A program made the translations under genes and the position numbers. A DNA stretch of 64,000 nucleotides from Adiantum capillus-veneris (Eukaryota > Streptophyta > Polypodiopsida > Polypodiales > Pteridaceae). This document shows positions 12,100 through 23,356 of this stretch, piece after piece. Location: the NCBI GenBank assembly GCA_014529385.2, contig CM043962.1, positions 121,793,970-121,857,969 on the forward strand, in the 5' to 3' direction. Numbering within the stretch: the first letter of the stretch is position 1; each line of letters opens with the position of its first letter. The notes under the pieces are model-generated. The model was not told where the DNA came from. It saw only the letters and a program-made list of their open reading frames with translations, and did not search any database.

Positions 12100-14737
12100 G
12101 TGAACACCCTGTATGGTCAAAATTATAGTTGGATCCTAAAACAGGCCCGAAGACATCCTACGCCCAAATTTTTTTCTTCTCAGAATGAAGCAAGATTTGG
12201 TTCAAAAGTTCCCCTTGAGTCTAGCAACACAGTGGTATGCTCAGAATTTCATTTGAACGTCAAAATCACTCCAAACAAGCAATTTATGAATTTTTTGCTT
12301 TCTGACTTTGCCTTTTGACTTTTGGACATTAAAAACATGGGAAAACACTCAAGTCAACATGTTCCTAGGGTAAAACCTACCCTCTAAACACACTGGTGGT
12401 CTCAGAATTCCCAAATTCTTGCCCAAAAACCCCTTGGAGACATCCTACGCCCAAATTTTTTTATGCTCAGAATGAAGCAAGATTTGGTTCAAAGGTTACC
12501 CTTGAGTTTAGCAACACAGTGGTATGCTCAGAATTTCATTTGAATGTCAAAATCACTCCAAACAAGCAATTTATGATTTTTTCACTTTCTGACTTCGCCT
12601 TTTGAATTTTGGACATCAAAAACATGGGAAAACACTCAAGTCAACATGGTCCTAAGGTAAAACCTACCCTCTGAACACACTGGTGGTCTCAGAATTCCCA
12701 AATTCCTGCTCAAAAACCCCATGGAGACATCCTACGCCCAAAATTTTTTCTGCTCAGAATGAAGCAAGATTTGGTTCAAAGGCTCCCCTTGAGTCTAGCA
12801 ACATAGTGGTATGCTCAGAATTTCAAAATAAGCTCCTAGACAGCCTACGGGTAGGATGTCTTTTTGCTTAGAATTGAATAAAATTTGGTCCAGAGACTCC
12901 CCTTGGTGTGTTGAACCCCTAGGTATCCTCACTTTTTGTTTCTGACACCTTTAGGCTGGTCAAATGCTCAAGAATCTGTTTCAGCAGCAGCTGGATACTC
13001 TATCAGCTAATTTTTCAAGTCAAATGAGCTCCAAATTGGACCAAAATTGACTGGCAGGCTTACAAGATGCTATGAAACACTTTGGTATTGTCAAATGTTG
13101 GTCTAGGGTCCAAAATCATGCAGGAGACATCTTACGGGTAGGATGTCTTTTACCTCAGAATTGAATAAAATTTGAACCCTAGATTCCCCTTGAGTTAAGC
13201 AACCCAATGCTATGCTCAGATTTGAATTTGGATGCCAAAAGGGAAATATTTGGGTTGCATAAGCTTTTGGTGCACTCAGAGGGTAGGATGTCTTATATCA
13301 AGAGCAAATGATGTCCAAATGACTTAAAACTTGATGGCTAAGCTTAATAGGACATGATAAACAATTGTATGAGGTCAAAATCTCCCCAGAAGTTCATTTA
13401 TCACCTGGAGACATCCTACGGGTAGGATGTCTTTTTGCTTAGATTTGGCCAAAATTTGAACCACAGGTTCCCCTGGAGTCTAACAACACACTAGTATGCT
13501 CAAAATTTCAATTGCACCTAAAAATCACATTGAGACATCCTACGGGTAGGATGTCTTTTTGCTCAGATTTAGCCCAAAATTGAATCCAAGGTTCCCCTTG
13601 ATGTGCTAAACACAGAGCTATTCTCACTTTTTGATTATGACACTTGTAGGCTGGTCAAATGATCAAGTATCTGTTTCAGAAGCCAGATGCCCGATCTGGT
13701 GAATTTTCAAGTCAAATCAGCTCCAATTTGGACCAAACTTGACTAGCAGGCTTATATAAGGCTATACAACACTATGGTATGGTCATAGTAGGGTTTTGGC
13801 CTCAAAATCATGCAAGAGACATCCTACGCGTAGGATGTCTATTTGCTCAGAATTGGCCCAAATTTGAACCCTAGATTCCCCTTGTGTCCAGCAACCCAAT
13901 GGTATGCTCAGATTTCCATTTGGACCTAAAAATCACCTTGAGACATCCTACGGGTAGGATGTCTTTTTGCTTAGAATGACTTGAAATTTTCACCCCAGCT
14001 TCTCCTTGTTGTGCTGATCACAGTGGTGTGCTCACATGTTGGTTTGGAGTCCTAAATCACCTTGAGACATCCTATGCGTAGGATGTCTTTTTGCTCTGTT
14101 TCAGCTCAAACTTGCACTGTAGCTTCCCCTTGATGTGCTAAACTCACATCTATTTTTACTTTTTGATTGTAGGCTGGTCAAATGATCAAGAATCTTTTCC
14201 AGAAGCCTGATGTCTGTTCTGATGAATTCCAAAGTCAAATCAACTCCAAATTGAACCAAATTTGCCTAGGAGGCTTATCTAAGGCTACATGACAGCATGG
14301 TATGGTCACAATAGAATTTTGGTCTCAAAATCATGCAGTAGACATCCTACGCGTAGGATGTCTTTTTGCTCAGAATGAACACAAACTTGGACCAAAGATT
14401 TCCCTAGTCTTCAACAACCCACTGGTATGCTTAGATTTGAGTTTGGATGTCAAAAGATCCCAAAACTAGCTATTCTTTCCTTTTGTCCGTCCAAAAATGC
14501 TAAAGTCTATTTAATCTTCACTTTCACTGACCCAAATGAGATGAAATTTATCACATGCACTCAATACAACATTTAGAACATGCCTATGGAGTCATCCTAT
14601 GGTTTGTTCTCAAAATTAGGCCTTGGACACAATAAGGGTAGGATGTCTAGCAATTCTCGTCTTTTGGCTTTAATCTATCAAAATTTGGTCAAATTTCCAC
14701 TTTCCAGGTGAAAATAGGGTAGAACCTACCTTCTAAA
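12100..14737. repeat. Degenerate tandem array with embedded palindromes (element G leader)
   Basis: Units of about 287 bp are clear at 12109-12395, 12396-12682 and from 12683, sharing phrases such as ccccttgagtctagcaacac and gtggtatgctcagaattt. From 12838 on, units carry a 24-bp near-palindrome: arms AGACATCC and GGATGTCT around TACGCGTA, TACGGGTA or variants. Copies: 12838-12861, 13125-13148, 13409-13432, 13533-13556, 13817-13840, 13941-13964, 14065-14088 and 14340-14363, with half or decayed copies near 12148, 12438, 12725, 13280 and 14626. Copies at 13817 and 14340 are perfect. Short plus-strand ORFs here are repeat by-products. Confidence 0.9.
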
Positions 14738-14935
14738 TGTTGTGCGCGTGTACGGAGTGTGTGCAAGAGAGGGGAAGAAGAGAATGGGGAAGGGGATGAT
14801 GCACAGACAGCCTGTGTTGGGTTAGTGGAGAAGAAAGAGAAGTGTCAACCCTCTCTCTTTTTCTCCCTATATTGATTAGGTGAAATCAAGTGTACAAGGG
14901 TGGTTTCCCACGGCCACCTGGCCTACACCCCAACA
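14738..14935 (-). repeat. Left (3') LTR of Copia A
   Basis: It runs from TGTTGTGCG to CCCCAACA. On the minus strand a TATA-like aatatagg lies about 70 bp in (near 14866-14874). Confidence 0.95.
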
Positions 14936-15018
14936 ACCTCCCACTTGAAGGTCATGGTGGCCAATAGTGGCATTAGTATAGTTAGTCTATACAAAATTGA
15001 TGAAGCATTGCCGAGGCT

Positions 15019-15810
15019 TCATCCTACACCCATATGTTCTATACAATGTGTAAATCGCTCCGAGGCTAGGCTCTTTGTGAGAGCATCTGCGGGGTTGTCG
15101 TCAGTGTGAACCTTGACAAGCTCGATACGCTTGCCAGCCAATGCATCTCGTATGACATGGTATCTGAACTCTATGTGTTTCGACTTTGAGTGAAACACTG
15201 GATTCTTTACCAAAGCAATGGCACTCTGACTATCACAATGCAGTACTGGAACCTCGTGAATGCCCAAATCTCCCACTAGACGAGCCAACCATATGGCTTC
15301 CTTGCTGGCGTCAGACGCAACAACGTATTCTGCCTCATTGGTAGATGAAGACGTGAAATCTTGGAGACACGATCTCCAAGAGATAGCTGCTTCAGCAAAC
15401 ATGAACACATAGCCAGATGTGGATCTTCTACGATCCACGCAACCCGCATAATCCCCATCCGTGTAACCTACAATAGATGCATCACTGTTTCCGAAGCGTA
15501 AACACTTGCTAGCTGTACCTTTCAAATATCTGAGGATTTTCTTCACTGCTTCCCAATGCTTCTTGCCAGGGTTTTCCATGTACCTACTAACCACTCCCAC
15601 TGCATGTGCAATGTCTGGTCTTGTGGCTACCATAGCGTACATCAAACTGCCAACTGCTGAAGAATATGGTACTTTCGCCATTTCCTCTTTCTCAGCCACT
15701 ATCTTGGGAGAGTTTTCCTTGCTAAGTTTGGAGTATGCTTGCATTGGGGTACTCAATTTCTTCCCCCCTTGCATACTGAAACGTTGCAAGACTTTGTGAA
15801 TGTACTTTTT
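15019..15810 (-). pseudogene. Copia A RNase H
   Basis: It continues from the reverse transcriptase after a frameshift, as YIHKVLQRFSMQGGKKLSTP, then VGSLMYAMVATRPDIAHAVG. The RNase H residues are visible in VGYTDGDYAGCVDRRRSTSG (Asp), STNEAEYVVASDASKEAIW (Glu) and LHCDSQSAIALVKNP (Asp). It ends HTDDNPADALTKSLASERF about 80 bp before the polypurine tract, the standard distance for Copia. Confidence 0.93.
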
Positions 15811-16714
15811 CTTGAGATAATTCAAGAATTCCACGTTGCCTGTCTCTCTTGATGTGCATACCAAGAAAGTGATTGGCATCTCCCAAATCTTTCATGGAAA
15901 ACTGAGTGCTTAGCATCTTTTTCAACTGATTGATCTCATCAATTGATTTTCCTGCGATATGCCTATCATCTAAATACAAGATCAAGATGATTAAAGAACC
16001 ATCGTTCAATATTTTTGTGTATAAGCAGTGATCCTCTTGACTTCTTATGTAACCCTGAGACTGCATGAATTTGTTGAATTTTTGATACCATTGCCTTGAA
16101 CCTTGCTTGAGGCCATAGAGTGCCTTTTTAAGTCTACAAACCAATTCTGTCCTCGTTGGTTTTTGGGTTTCACATACGAATCCCTCTGGTTGTTTCATGT
16201 AGACATCTTCATTTAGATCCCCATGAAGAAATGCTGTGTTCACATCCATTTGGACAAGTTCCATGTCCTGGATAGCGACCAAGCCAAGCACGGTGCGAAG
16301 TGTAGTCATCTTGACTACTGGAGAGAAAATCTCATCAAAATCCACACCTTTTTGCTGCTTGAAACCCTTGGCAACTAGACGAGCCTTGTATCTAGGCTCG
16401 GGATCTTCCGCTCTATACTTCTTCTTGTATACCCACTTGCAAGGTAAAGCATTTTTGCCTTTTGGTAATTCAACCAAATCCCATGTCTCATTAGGCACAA
16501 TCGAATTGTATTCTGATTGCATAGCCTGCTCCCACTTAACGCTATCCTCCATTTGTATAGCTTCTTTGTAGCAGGTTGGCTCTCCACTATCAGTGACCAA
16601 AATGTGGTGTATACCCGGCTCAAACCGCTCAGGCGCACGTGATACTCTCTCAGAGCGTCTCAGTGCCTGACTGCTGGACTCTGCTCTCTCCGGAGCAATA
16701 GTAGTATCTTGCAC
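15722..16714 (-). pseudogene. Copia A reverse transcriptase
   Basis: A typical Copia RVT_2 domain: WDLVELPKGKNALPCKWVYK, KARLVAKGFKQQKGVDF, LVQMDVNTAFLHGDLNEDVY, and KALYGLKQGSRQWYQKF. The active-site box is YLDDRHIAG: both catalytic Asp are kept, but two residues after DD differ from the usual hydrophobic pair. SMKDLGDANHFLGMHI follows. The frame is lost near 15805, where RNase H continues in another frame. Confidence 0.93.
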
Positions 16715-16750
16715 TTGAGGAGTAGGTGCAACATTACTGAACAGATTTGG

Positions 16751-17955
16751 TTAGGAGGCTACATCCTCAAAACGAACACGTCTGTACTCAACATCTTTGA
16801 TGGGCTTCTTGTGCATTTTTGATTCATTGAAAATCACATGTGAGCTACGAATGACTTTGTTTGATTCTGGGTGCCAGAGATGATATCCCATCTCTCTGTT
16901 TGCACCATAGCCAATAAAGATGCATTTGTGTGATTTGGGATCTAACTTCTGACGAAGTTCTTTGGGCACACGTGAATATGCCTCACATCCAAATACACGT
17001 AAATGCTCATAGCTTGGCCTTTTGTTAGTCCATAATTCCTCTGGAATTTTGAAATTCAAAGGAGAACTAGGTGACCAGTTGATGATGTGCACTGCTATCA
17101 GAACAGCTTCCCCCCAAAACTCTGGAGTAAGCTCTGCCATAGATATCATAGAGACAACTCGCTCTTGAATCGAACGATTCATTCTTTCAGCTATCCCATT
17201 TTGTGCAGGTGTGTATGGAGTAGTAAACTGCTGCCGAATGCCTCTTCTATTGCAAAAATCCTTGAACTCTGTGGAGACGTATTCTCCACCATTTTCCGGC
17301 GAAAAGCTTTGAGCTTTGTTCCTGATTGGTTCTCAACCATGGCGAGGAATTTTTGGAATGTCGAAAAGACTTCTTCCTTACGCTTAAGGAGATACACCCA
17401 CACCTTTCTGGTAGAATCATCTATGAACGTGAGAAAGTAGTTTGCCCCCCCTAGAGTTTTATGTGGCATTGGACCACACAAATCACTGTGTACCAAGTCT
17501 AGAGGTTTGCCTAGTTTCTTATTCAATGGCGAAGATGTCAATCTAGTCTGTTTTCCATATAGACAATGCTCACAGAATGGAAAGTCCGTGTAATCTAACA
17601 CAGGTAAGTAGCCAAAACGCTGAAGTGTTTTCATTCCCTTTTGGCTAATTTCCCCTAGCCGGCTATGCCACAACTCATGAGACGGCAGCTCGGCAACATA
17701 GATAGAGTGTTCGTCGACACTCGAAACAAACAAAGAGTACATGGATCCATTTTTATTGCCTTTCATCATGATAAGGTTTTTCTTGAGGATCATCCAAGAA
17801 CGATTACCAAAAACTGTAGTGTAGCCAAGATCATCCAATTGCCCTATAGAAAGCAAGCTTTTTGTAAGCTTGGGCACATGTCTGACATTTTGCAGCACAA
17901 AAGTAGTGCCATTATGCATCTGAGGTTTCACATCACCAATGCCAATAATGTCAAG
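16751..17955 (-). pseudogene. Copia A integrase, frameshifted
   Basis: The GAG-pre-integrase region starts with FVLQNVRHVPKLTKSLLSIG. The zinc-binding part reads LWHSRLGEISQKGM and FPFCEHCLYGKQ. The catalytic core starts DLVHSDLCGPMP (first Asp) and FIDDSTRKVWVYLL. Near 17300 and 17235 two apparent single-base deletions throw the frame, with the second catalytic Asp region (NGGEY block) lying between them. The frame is regained for MNRSIQERVVSM, with the third catalytic residue region at AELTPEFWGEAV. The end has LRVFGCEAYSRVP and KCIFIGYG. A TAA at 16751-16753 separates it from the reverse transcriptase. Confidence 0.9.
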
Positions 17956-18558
17956 CTAATAGGAATCACCAAGCTTGACTATTCCATGCATGGATGCATA
18001 GGAGGAAAACCACTCTCTATGCGGTGTGACATGAAAACTTGCACCAGAATCAAGGATCCAATTATGTGCATAACCCTCATCCTGTGCAACCAAAGCATCT
18101 GGAGTGAGATCTGAAGTGAAAATGAGAACATCTGAGGCATCTGCTGTCACCTCGGCATGAATCTCTGTGGGCATAATGAGTATCACTGGAGGAGGAGCAT
18201 CCTCTACTGCAGTGGTAGGTATGGGAGACTCAACAATATTGAGCTCTTCAATCTTTACTGTACTTTTGCCTTTGGCAGAATTATCCTTTTGCATGTTTTT
18301 CTGATCTCTTAGGAAACTGCAACAATCCTTTTTGTAATGACCCTTCTTGTGGCAATAGTAACACTCGACATTTCTGGCATTGCGGTCCCTACTTTGGTTC
18401 CTGTGTCTGCTAGGACTACGAGGATTCCGCTCTCTACTTTTGCTTTTGTATTTGTTCCTATCACGGCCTCTTGCCTTTGTTGAACTGCCAGCCATATATG
18501 CATCTCCATGACTAGCATTATCGAGAGATTTACGACGAATCTCTTCAGTGAGCAACAC
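17956..18558 (-). pseudogene. Copia A zinc knuckle and protease, ends in TAG
   Basis: It continues the gag frame. An Arg/Ser-rich stretch precedes a good CCHC knuckle, CYYCHKKGHYKKDC (near 18353-18312), for RNA binding. The aspartyl protease follows with an intact active site, WILDSGASFHVTPHREWF (near 18062-18009). A TAG at 17956-17958 interrupts the protease shortly before DIIGIGDVK. Confidence 0.92.
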
Positions 18559-19101
18559 ATCTGTGACAGCATTGAACTCTAACTTGCCATTCGGAGCTGA
18601 ATTACTAATGGCTATGCAAAAGATATCCCATGAACTGGGTAGAGATCATAACAAGAAGATAGATTGGAGTTCATCATCAAACTCCTTAAAGGCCTGAGAT
18701 GTTAGCTGACTGAACAAGGAGTTGAACTCATTTAAATGACTGGAAACTGTGCTACCTTCTTTCATGTTGAGCTTCATAAGCTTTTTCATGAGAAAAAATT
18801 TGTTGGATGCACTTTTGCTCTCCCATGCTGAACATAAGCTATCCCAAAGTTCCTTGGTTGTTTTCTTCCCGATGATAGTGAAGAAGACTGATTCGGCTAG
18901 ATGTAGATGTATCGTAGCCATGGCTTTTGCATCCAAAAGCTCCCATTGAGCTTGCGTATAATCATCATCCTCTGCGCGCTCTTTCAACGGTTCTGAGAGG
19001 CCTTTGTTTATCAAAACATATTTCATGCGCTCTTTCCACATGGTGAAGTTGCTGCCATCGAACTTCCGAATGAAATACTCCTTTTCTAAAGAAGAAGCCA
19101 T
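18559..19101 (-). pseudogene. Copia A gag (UBN2-type), interrupted by TGA
   Basis: It begins at ATG 19101 with MASSLEKEYFIRKFDGSNF and WKERMKYVLINKGL, the N-terminal signature of plant Copia Gag. ELWDSLCSAWES and KLMKLNMKEGSTVSSHLNEF are conserved in the UBN2 family. A TGA at 18646-18648 falls inside LQSIFLL-stop-SLPSSWD, where plant Copia Gags usually have a Cys codon, so this is one substitution from open. The frame continues to the zinc knuckle. Gag would form the particle that packages element RNA. Confidence 0.9.
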
Positions 19102-21855
19102 CGCTGATAAGAGGGTTTGAGAGGTGCCAAACTATGGCGAGAATGTGTAGAAATTTGGGCAGAGGAACCTTTGTAGCGGGAGTAAAATCTCAACCGAAAT
19201 AGACTCAAAAGTGCCAACAATGGAAGTCACGACTCGCGGGAAGTAAATCCGGCAGAGTCTCCTTTGTATGAGGAGTCAAAACTCAACTCAAAATGCATAT
19301 AAATGTGCCAAATACACTAACTGGGCATCTGTTGCACAAAACAACTGCTATGTGAGTGCCAACTCGGCGTCAAAAGCATAAATAACCGTCCAGATATATA
19401 TCCTATGGCGAGGGTACCATAAAGGGGAACTCCAGCTACCTGTATCACCGAAAGTGTCTCAACATTCGAGCACACCCCAGCTCAAATAAAACCTCACGCT
19501 ATCGACCCTCCAAAGGCTAATCTAGACACAAAAGGACTAGCCACAGTCTCAGAAAGGCCTCTTCCGGTCCGAGTCTCAGAAACGGCCGGGAAAAACTGCC
19601 AAAATAGCCAAAAATGGCTCCACACGTAGTACAGTGGGTAGTGTCCGCAACTCAACGTACATGAGTAAAGCCACGCTCAAACAGGCGCCAAGAACTGCTG
19701 CATGCAGTGAAAGTGATCCCTACGGGGATATCTGCTCTCAAAAGAGCTCAGTAGCACTAAGTGTGCTCACAACAAAATGCATCTGTCAATGCATGTGTCC
19801 GCAGAGAATCTGTTGTCGAAATGACTGCCAAATCGCCCGTGAAAAGCGCAGTGTCTGGTAACCTGGAGAATCTGTGAGTGAATGGACTGAAAAACCCCCC
19901 CGTAGCCTGTAACCTGCGTGTCGGTGTCGCTATGTGCCGATTTCTGCCGCCGGGCAGAAATATGCTAGTCGAATAGCCGCCAAAGGTGTCGTATCCGTAA
20001 ACTGTGTCGTATAGGGCGATCGGTGCGCTCGGTGCCGATGCCGGGTGTCACTCCTCTATGATAGAGGTACCTCACCCGCGCATGTCGCAAGCACGGTCGT
20101 CGATCGCGGTGACGCGCTCATGTGGGGAAGCGCGCGATGTCTGGGTTGGATGTCGGAAATCCGCCGCAATGAGGAGTGTCGAGCCAGTGCGCATGAGCGG
20201 TGTCGATGTCGATGTCGCCTTCCGTGCCGCCGGGCAGAAGTGGCTAGACGAATAGGCGTAAAACGCCAATGCTTGAAACCGATATCGAGCGGTCAATGTC
20301 GAGTCGGATCGGTATCGCAGATCTCACTCGATCTGTGAAGATTGCTCTCAACTTGTCGGACTCGGTTGCTTGTGCTCGTTCGCAAATACGGTGTCAAGGC
20401 TCTCTCTCTCACTCTCTTTCTCTCTTTCTCGCTCGCTCACTCTCTATCTCACAAGCTTTGGCAATGAGAGAATGTGTCCCTATCTCTCTATCTCCAAGCT
20501 CGGGGAGTCGGGGTTTGAGTGTCGAGGGTCTTTGGCAAGAACAGACCCTTGCACACAATCAAAATTGTGTAGTCTTAAAAAAATCAATTTACTATCAAAG
20601 CTGCAGTTCTGACGAGAGGGGAGGGGTGTGTTGTGTGTTGTCGGCTTCTTCTCATGGCTATGCCTTGCAATTTCGAATCACTGCAACAGGTCGCCCTTCT
20701 GCCATTGAGTGTGTGTGTGTGTGTGTGTGTGCGCACGTGTGAGCAATACCACCACACAAGCTCGATATTAGCAGCGCTGCAAGCTACTGTTGCCCGGTTC
20801 TGCCTGAATTCCCACTGCTATGGCCACAGGAGGCTCGATTTGCTGCTCGACAATTTCAACCGACTCGATTTGCTGCTTACACACACATTGTGTGTGTGTG
20901 TGTATGTGTGTCGTCACCACACAGAATTTTTTTTTTGCTGCTGTCGACTGCTCCTGGTCGGCCCCTTTCACTCCTGCTGCTCGCAATTCGCTGGTACACC
21001 TTGCTTAAGCTTGAAAGAGACTGTTGGAATTTAGCTGTGTAGAGCTTTCCTTGCTCGGCCAATTTGGCTGCCTTTGAACAGTGTGTGTGTGTGGGGGGCA
21101 GAGAGTGATGAGGTGGGAGGAGGGTGTGAGTGTGTGGTCTATCGTCTGCTCGATTTGCCCCTTGGCAAGCTCTTGCTCGATGCTGCCGTTTTGAAGCTTT
21201 CGATAGTGCTTGCACACACATCGATTTTCTTGCTTGACTTCAAGCTCTCAAAAGCTCTATTTGCATTCCCTTGACCTCACAACGCAGTCCGATTTGACCC
21301 TCAGAAAACACTACTTCATTAATCACCCGCACACAGTCTCTGATCATGGTCAGCCAAGCTCGATTAGCTTTTGATCTGCCCAATTTGCTATCTTGCAAGA
21401 TCTTAGAAATCCTTCCTCGATTCTTTGCTCGGTTTCCTGAGCTTTACTTGTTGATGAGATCCTGGACTCTGCTTGTGCAGCCAGCATTGCTTCTACTGCT
21501 CTGCAAATCCCCCCAAATGGGCTCGCTATTCTCTAAGCTTGCCTTCGACTCTCTGATGCTCCCCCCTGTTTGACTTTCCTTATTTTTCCTCTTCTCTTGT
21601 TGCACCCGATTCTACAGGGCTTCCAAAACTCCCAAAGACTCCAAGCAAGTTTCCATTCAAGCACTTGATTCTATTCATGCTCTTCCAGCCAATTTCCTCT
21701 TGCAAGCCTTCAAGCTCCAAATTTCTGCTTTCAAAGTCGAGCTTCCAGCTCCTGCTAACCGATCGCTCTCCTTGAGCTCTCCGAGCTTGGTTATGGCTGA
21801 GCTCTCTCTCTCTCTCTCTGCTCTCAAGCTCCCTGCACTCAAGCTCTCTTCTCTG

Positions 21856-21887
<32 letters not shown>

Positions 21888-22013
21888 CTCTCTCTCTCTC
21901 TCTCATCTCCTCTCTCCTCTCTCTCTCTCTCTCTCTCCTCTCTCTCTCCAACTCTCGCTCCATCAGCTCTCTCTCTCTCTCTCTCTCTCTATCTCCTCTC
22001 TCTCTCTCTCTCA

Positions 22014-22060
<47 letters not shown>

Positions 22061-22062
22061 AC

Positions 22063-22126
<64 letters not shown>

Positions 22127-22198
22127 CCAAGCTCCTGCAGCGGCTATCTCTCGCTGTGCAAGGTCCTCAATCTACTATCGCCGCACTGGTCCACCTGT
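19102..22198 (-). other. Copia A leader, 3.1 kb, low complexity
   Basis: It lies between the primer site and the gag start. It holds GC-rich stretches with CG-rich words (19900-20300), GT/CA runs (20709-20731 and 20881-20908) and the long CT run. I see no credible gene. A Copia leader is usually a few hundred bases at most. Confidence 0.7.
21800..22126. repeat. Long imperfect (CT)n/(GA)n run
   Basis: About 330 bp of CT dinucleotides with interruptions. In element sense it is a GA-rich tract starting about 75 bases after the primer site. The open frame across it (21700-22350) is only a Ser/Leu repeat and not a gene. Confidence 0.95.
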
Positions 22199-22212
22199 GC
22201 TCTGATACCAAT

Positions 22213-22410
22213 TGTTGTGCGCGTGTACGGAGTGTGTGCAAGAGAGGGGAAGATGAGAATGGGGAAGGGGATGATGCACAGACAGCTTGTGTTGGGTTAG
22301 TGGAGAAGAAAGAGAAGTGTCAACCCTCTCTCTTTTTCTCCCTATATTGATTAGGTGAAATCAAGTGTACAAGGGTGGTTTCCCACGGCCACCCGGTCTA
22401 CACCCCAACA
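22213..22410 (-). repeat. Right (5') LTR of Copia A
   Basis: It has the same ends as the left copy. Two bases (at) separate it from the primer site at 22199-22210. Confidence 0.95.
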
Positions 22411-22830
22411 CTAAACACACTGGTAACTTCAGATTTTCAAAAAAATGCCTAGATCACCCTGTAAACATCCTACGCGTAGGATGTCTAGCGTAGGATTGAA
22501 GTAGACATCCTACGCGTAGGATGTCTACTGCTTATTTTTTCAGATTGAAGTGTCCCTGATGCTTCCTTATGCTCTCAGCAAGTGCAAGTATGCTTCACAC
22601 TTGCAAAAACATGCAAAAATCACTCAATTTAAGCCTTTTCTGAAATTTTATGTTTTTTGACTCTGCCTTTTGGCTTTTGGACAACAAAAATAGGGAAAAA
22701 CACTCAAGTCAATATGTTACTAGGGTAAAATCTACCCTCTGAACACACTGGTAACCTCAGTTTCCTCAAATTCCCTGCCAAAAGTGCCCTGGAGACATCC
22801 TACGCGTAGGATGTCTACTATCTTAAAATG
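22411..22830. repeat. Continuation of palindrome array beyond Copia A
   Basis: It begins with the second copy of TSD ctaaa (22411-22415) and resumes the array phrase broken at 14737. Palindromes lie at 22463-22486, 22503-22526 and 22793-22816, the last two perfect. It ends the array on the primer-site side of element G. Confidence 0.88.
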
Positions 22831-23356
22831 CAATTTTTTTCTGGCAGTAGTACTCCCTATGCTCTGTAGAGCTCTCAGCAATAATCACAGATACTTTTGG
22901 ACTTCAAATCAACTTCCAAACAAAATTTACCGTCTTTCCTACTTAGCGTTTTCCACTTCTCTGATGAGCCTAACAACAAATAAGACATGCATAAAGTACT
23001 CTAGATCAGCAATGAATATATCCTACTTACCCTGCTCCTACTCATCATGTGAGATGGTGATTTTGATGTCTTGGTTGCTTCCTGGCTCACATGGACTCTC
23101 AAGTCAACCTACCACCACATCTACCACTCCAACTCCTACTCTCTACACCACAACGTACTACTACCTAATACTACCTAAGACAAAGGATCTAGGCCACGCA
23201 CACGCTCCCTAGACACCCTCTAAGACCAAAAGAGTCCACCACTCTCCGATCCTATCTAAAAGAATGAATATACTCTGGCAAGCCAGAGGGACCTCTATCC
23301 TCAAGGACTAGTCTCGATCACCTACTTAGGGCCCTTGTCCGCGGCAGCGACGCCAA
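22831..23356 (-). other. Element G leader and primer site
   Basis: About 500 bp of non-coding leader end in the primer site at 23339-23355. On the minus strand it reads TGGCGTCGCTGCCGCGG, compared with a plant tRNA-Asp-type site with about three mismatches. One base separates it from the LTR. Confidence 0.6.

Larger units (their letters stand above)
14738..22410 (-). mobile_element. Copia LTR retrotransposon A, full structure, inactive coding region
   Basis: LTRs at 14738-14935 and 22213-22410 are 198 bp each, with four mismatches by my count (about 2%). TSD ctaaa lies at 14733-14737 and 22411-22415. The primer site at 22199-22210 reads TGGTATCAGAGC on the minus strand (initiator-Met). The polypurine tract is 14936-14950. 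Domain order gag, protease, integrase, reverse transcriptase, RNase H is that of Copia. It inserted into the leader array of element G. Three in-frame stops and at least three frameshifts make it non-autonomous despite its young LTRs. The leader of about 3.1 kb is exceptionally long. Confidence 0.96.

Noticed and set aside
12100-12871. Three similar plus-strand ORFs (for example 12396-12605 and 12683-12871)
   Set aside because: They recur only because the 287-bp repeat unit lacks stops in one frame. They lie antisense to element G and have no domain.
12838-14363. Regularly spaced palindromes as a CRISPR array
   Set aside because: Spacings vary widely, intervening sequences are themselves repeated, and the context is a plant LTR element.
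21700-22350. 216-codon Ser/Leu ORF
   Set aside because: It is produced by the CT dinucleotide run and has no sequence information beyond the repeat.
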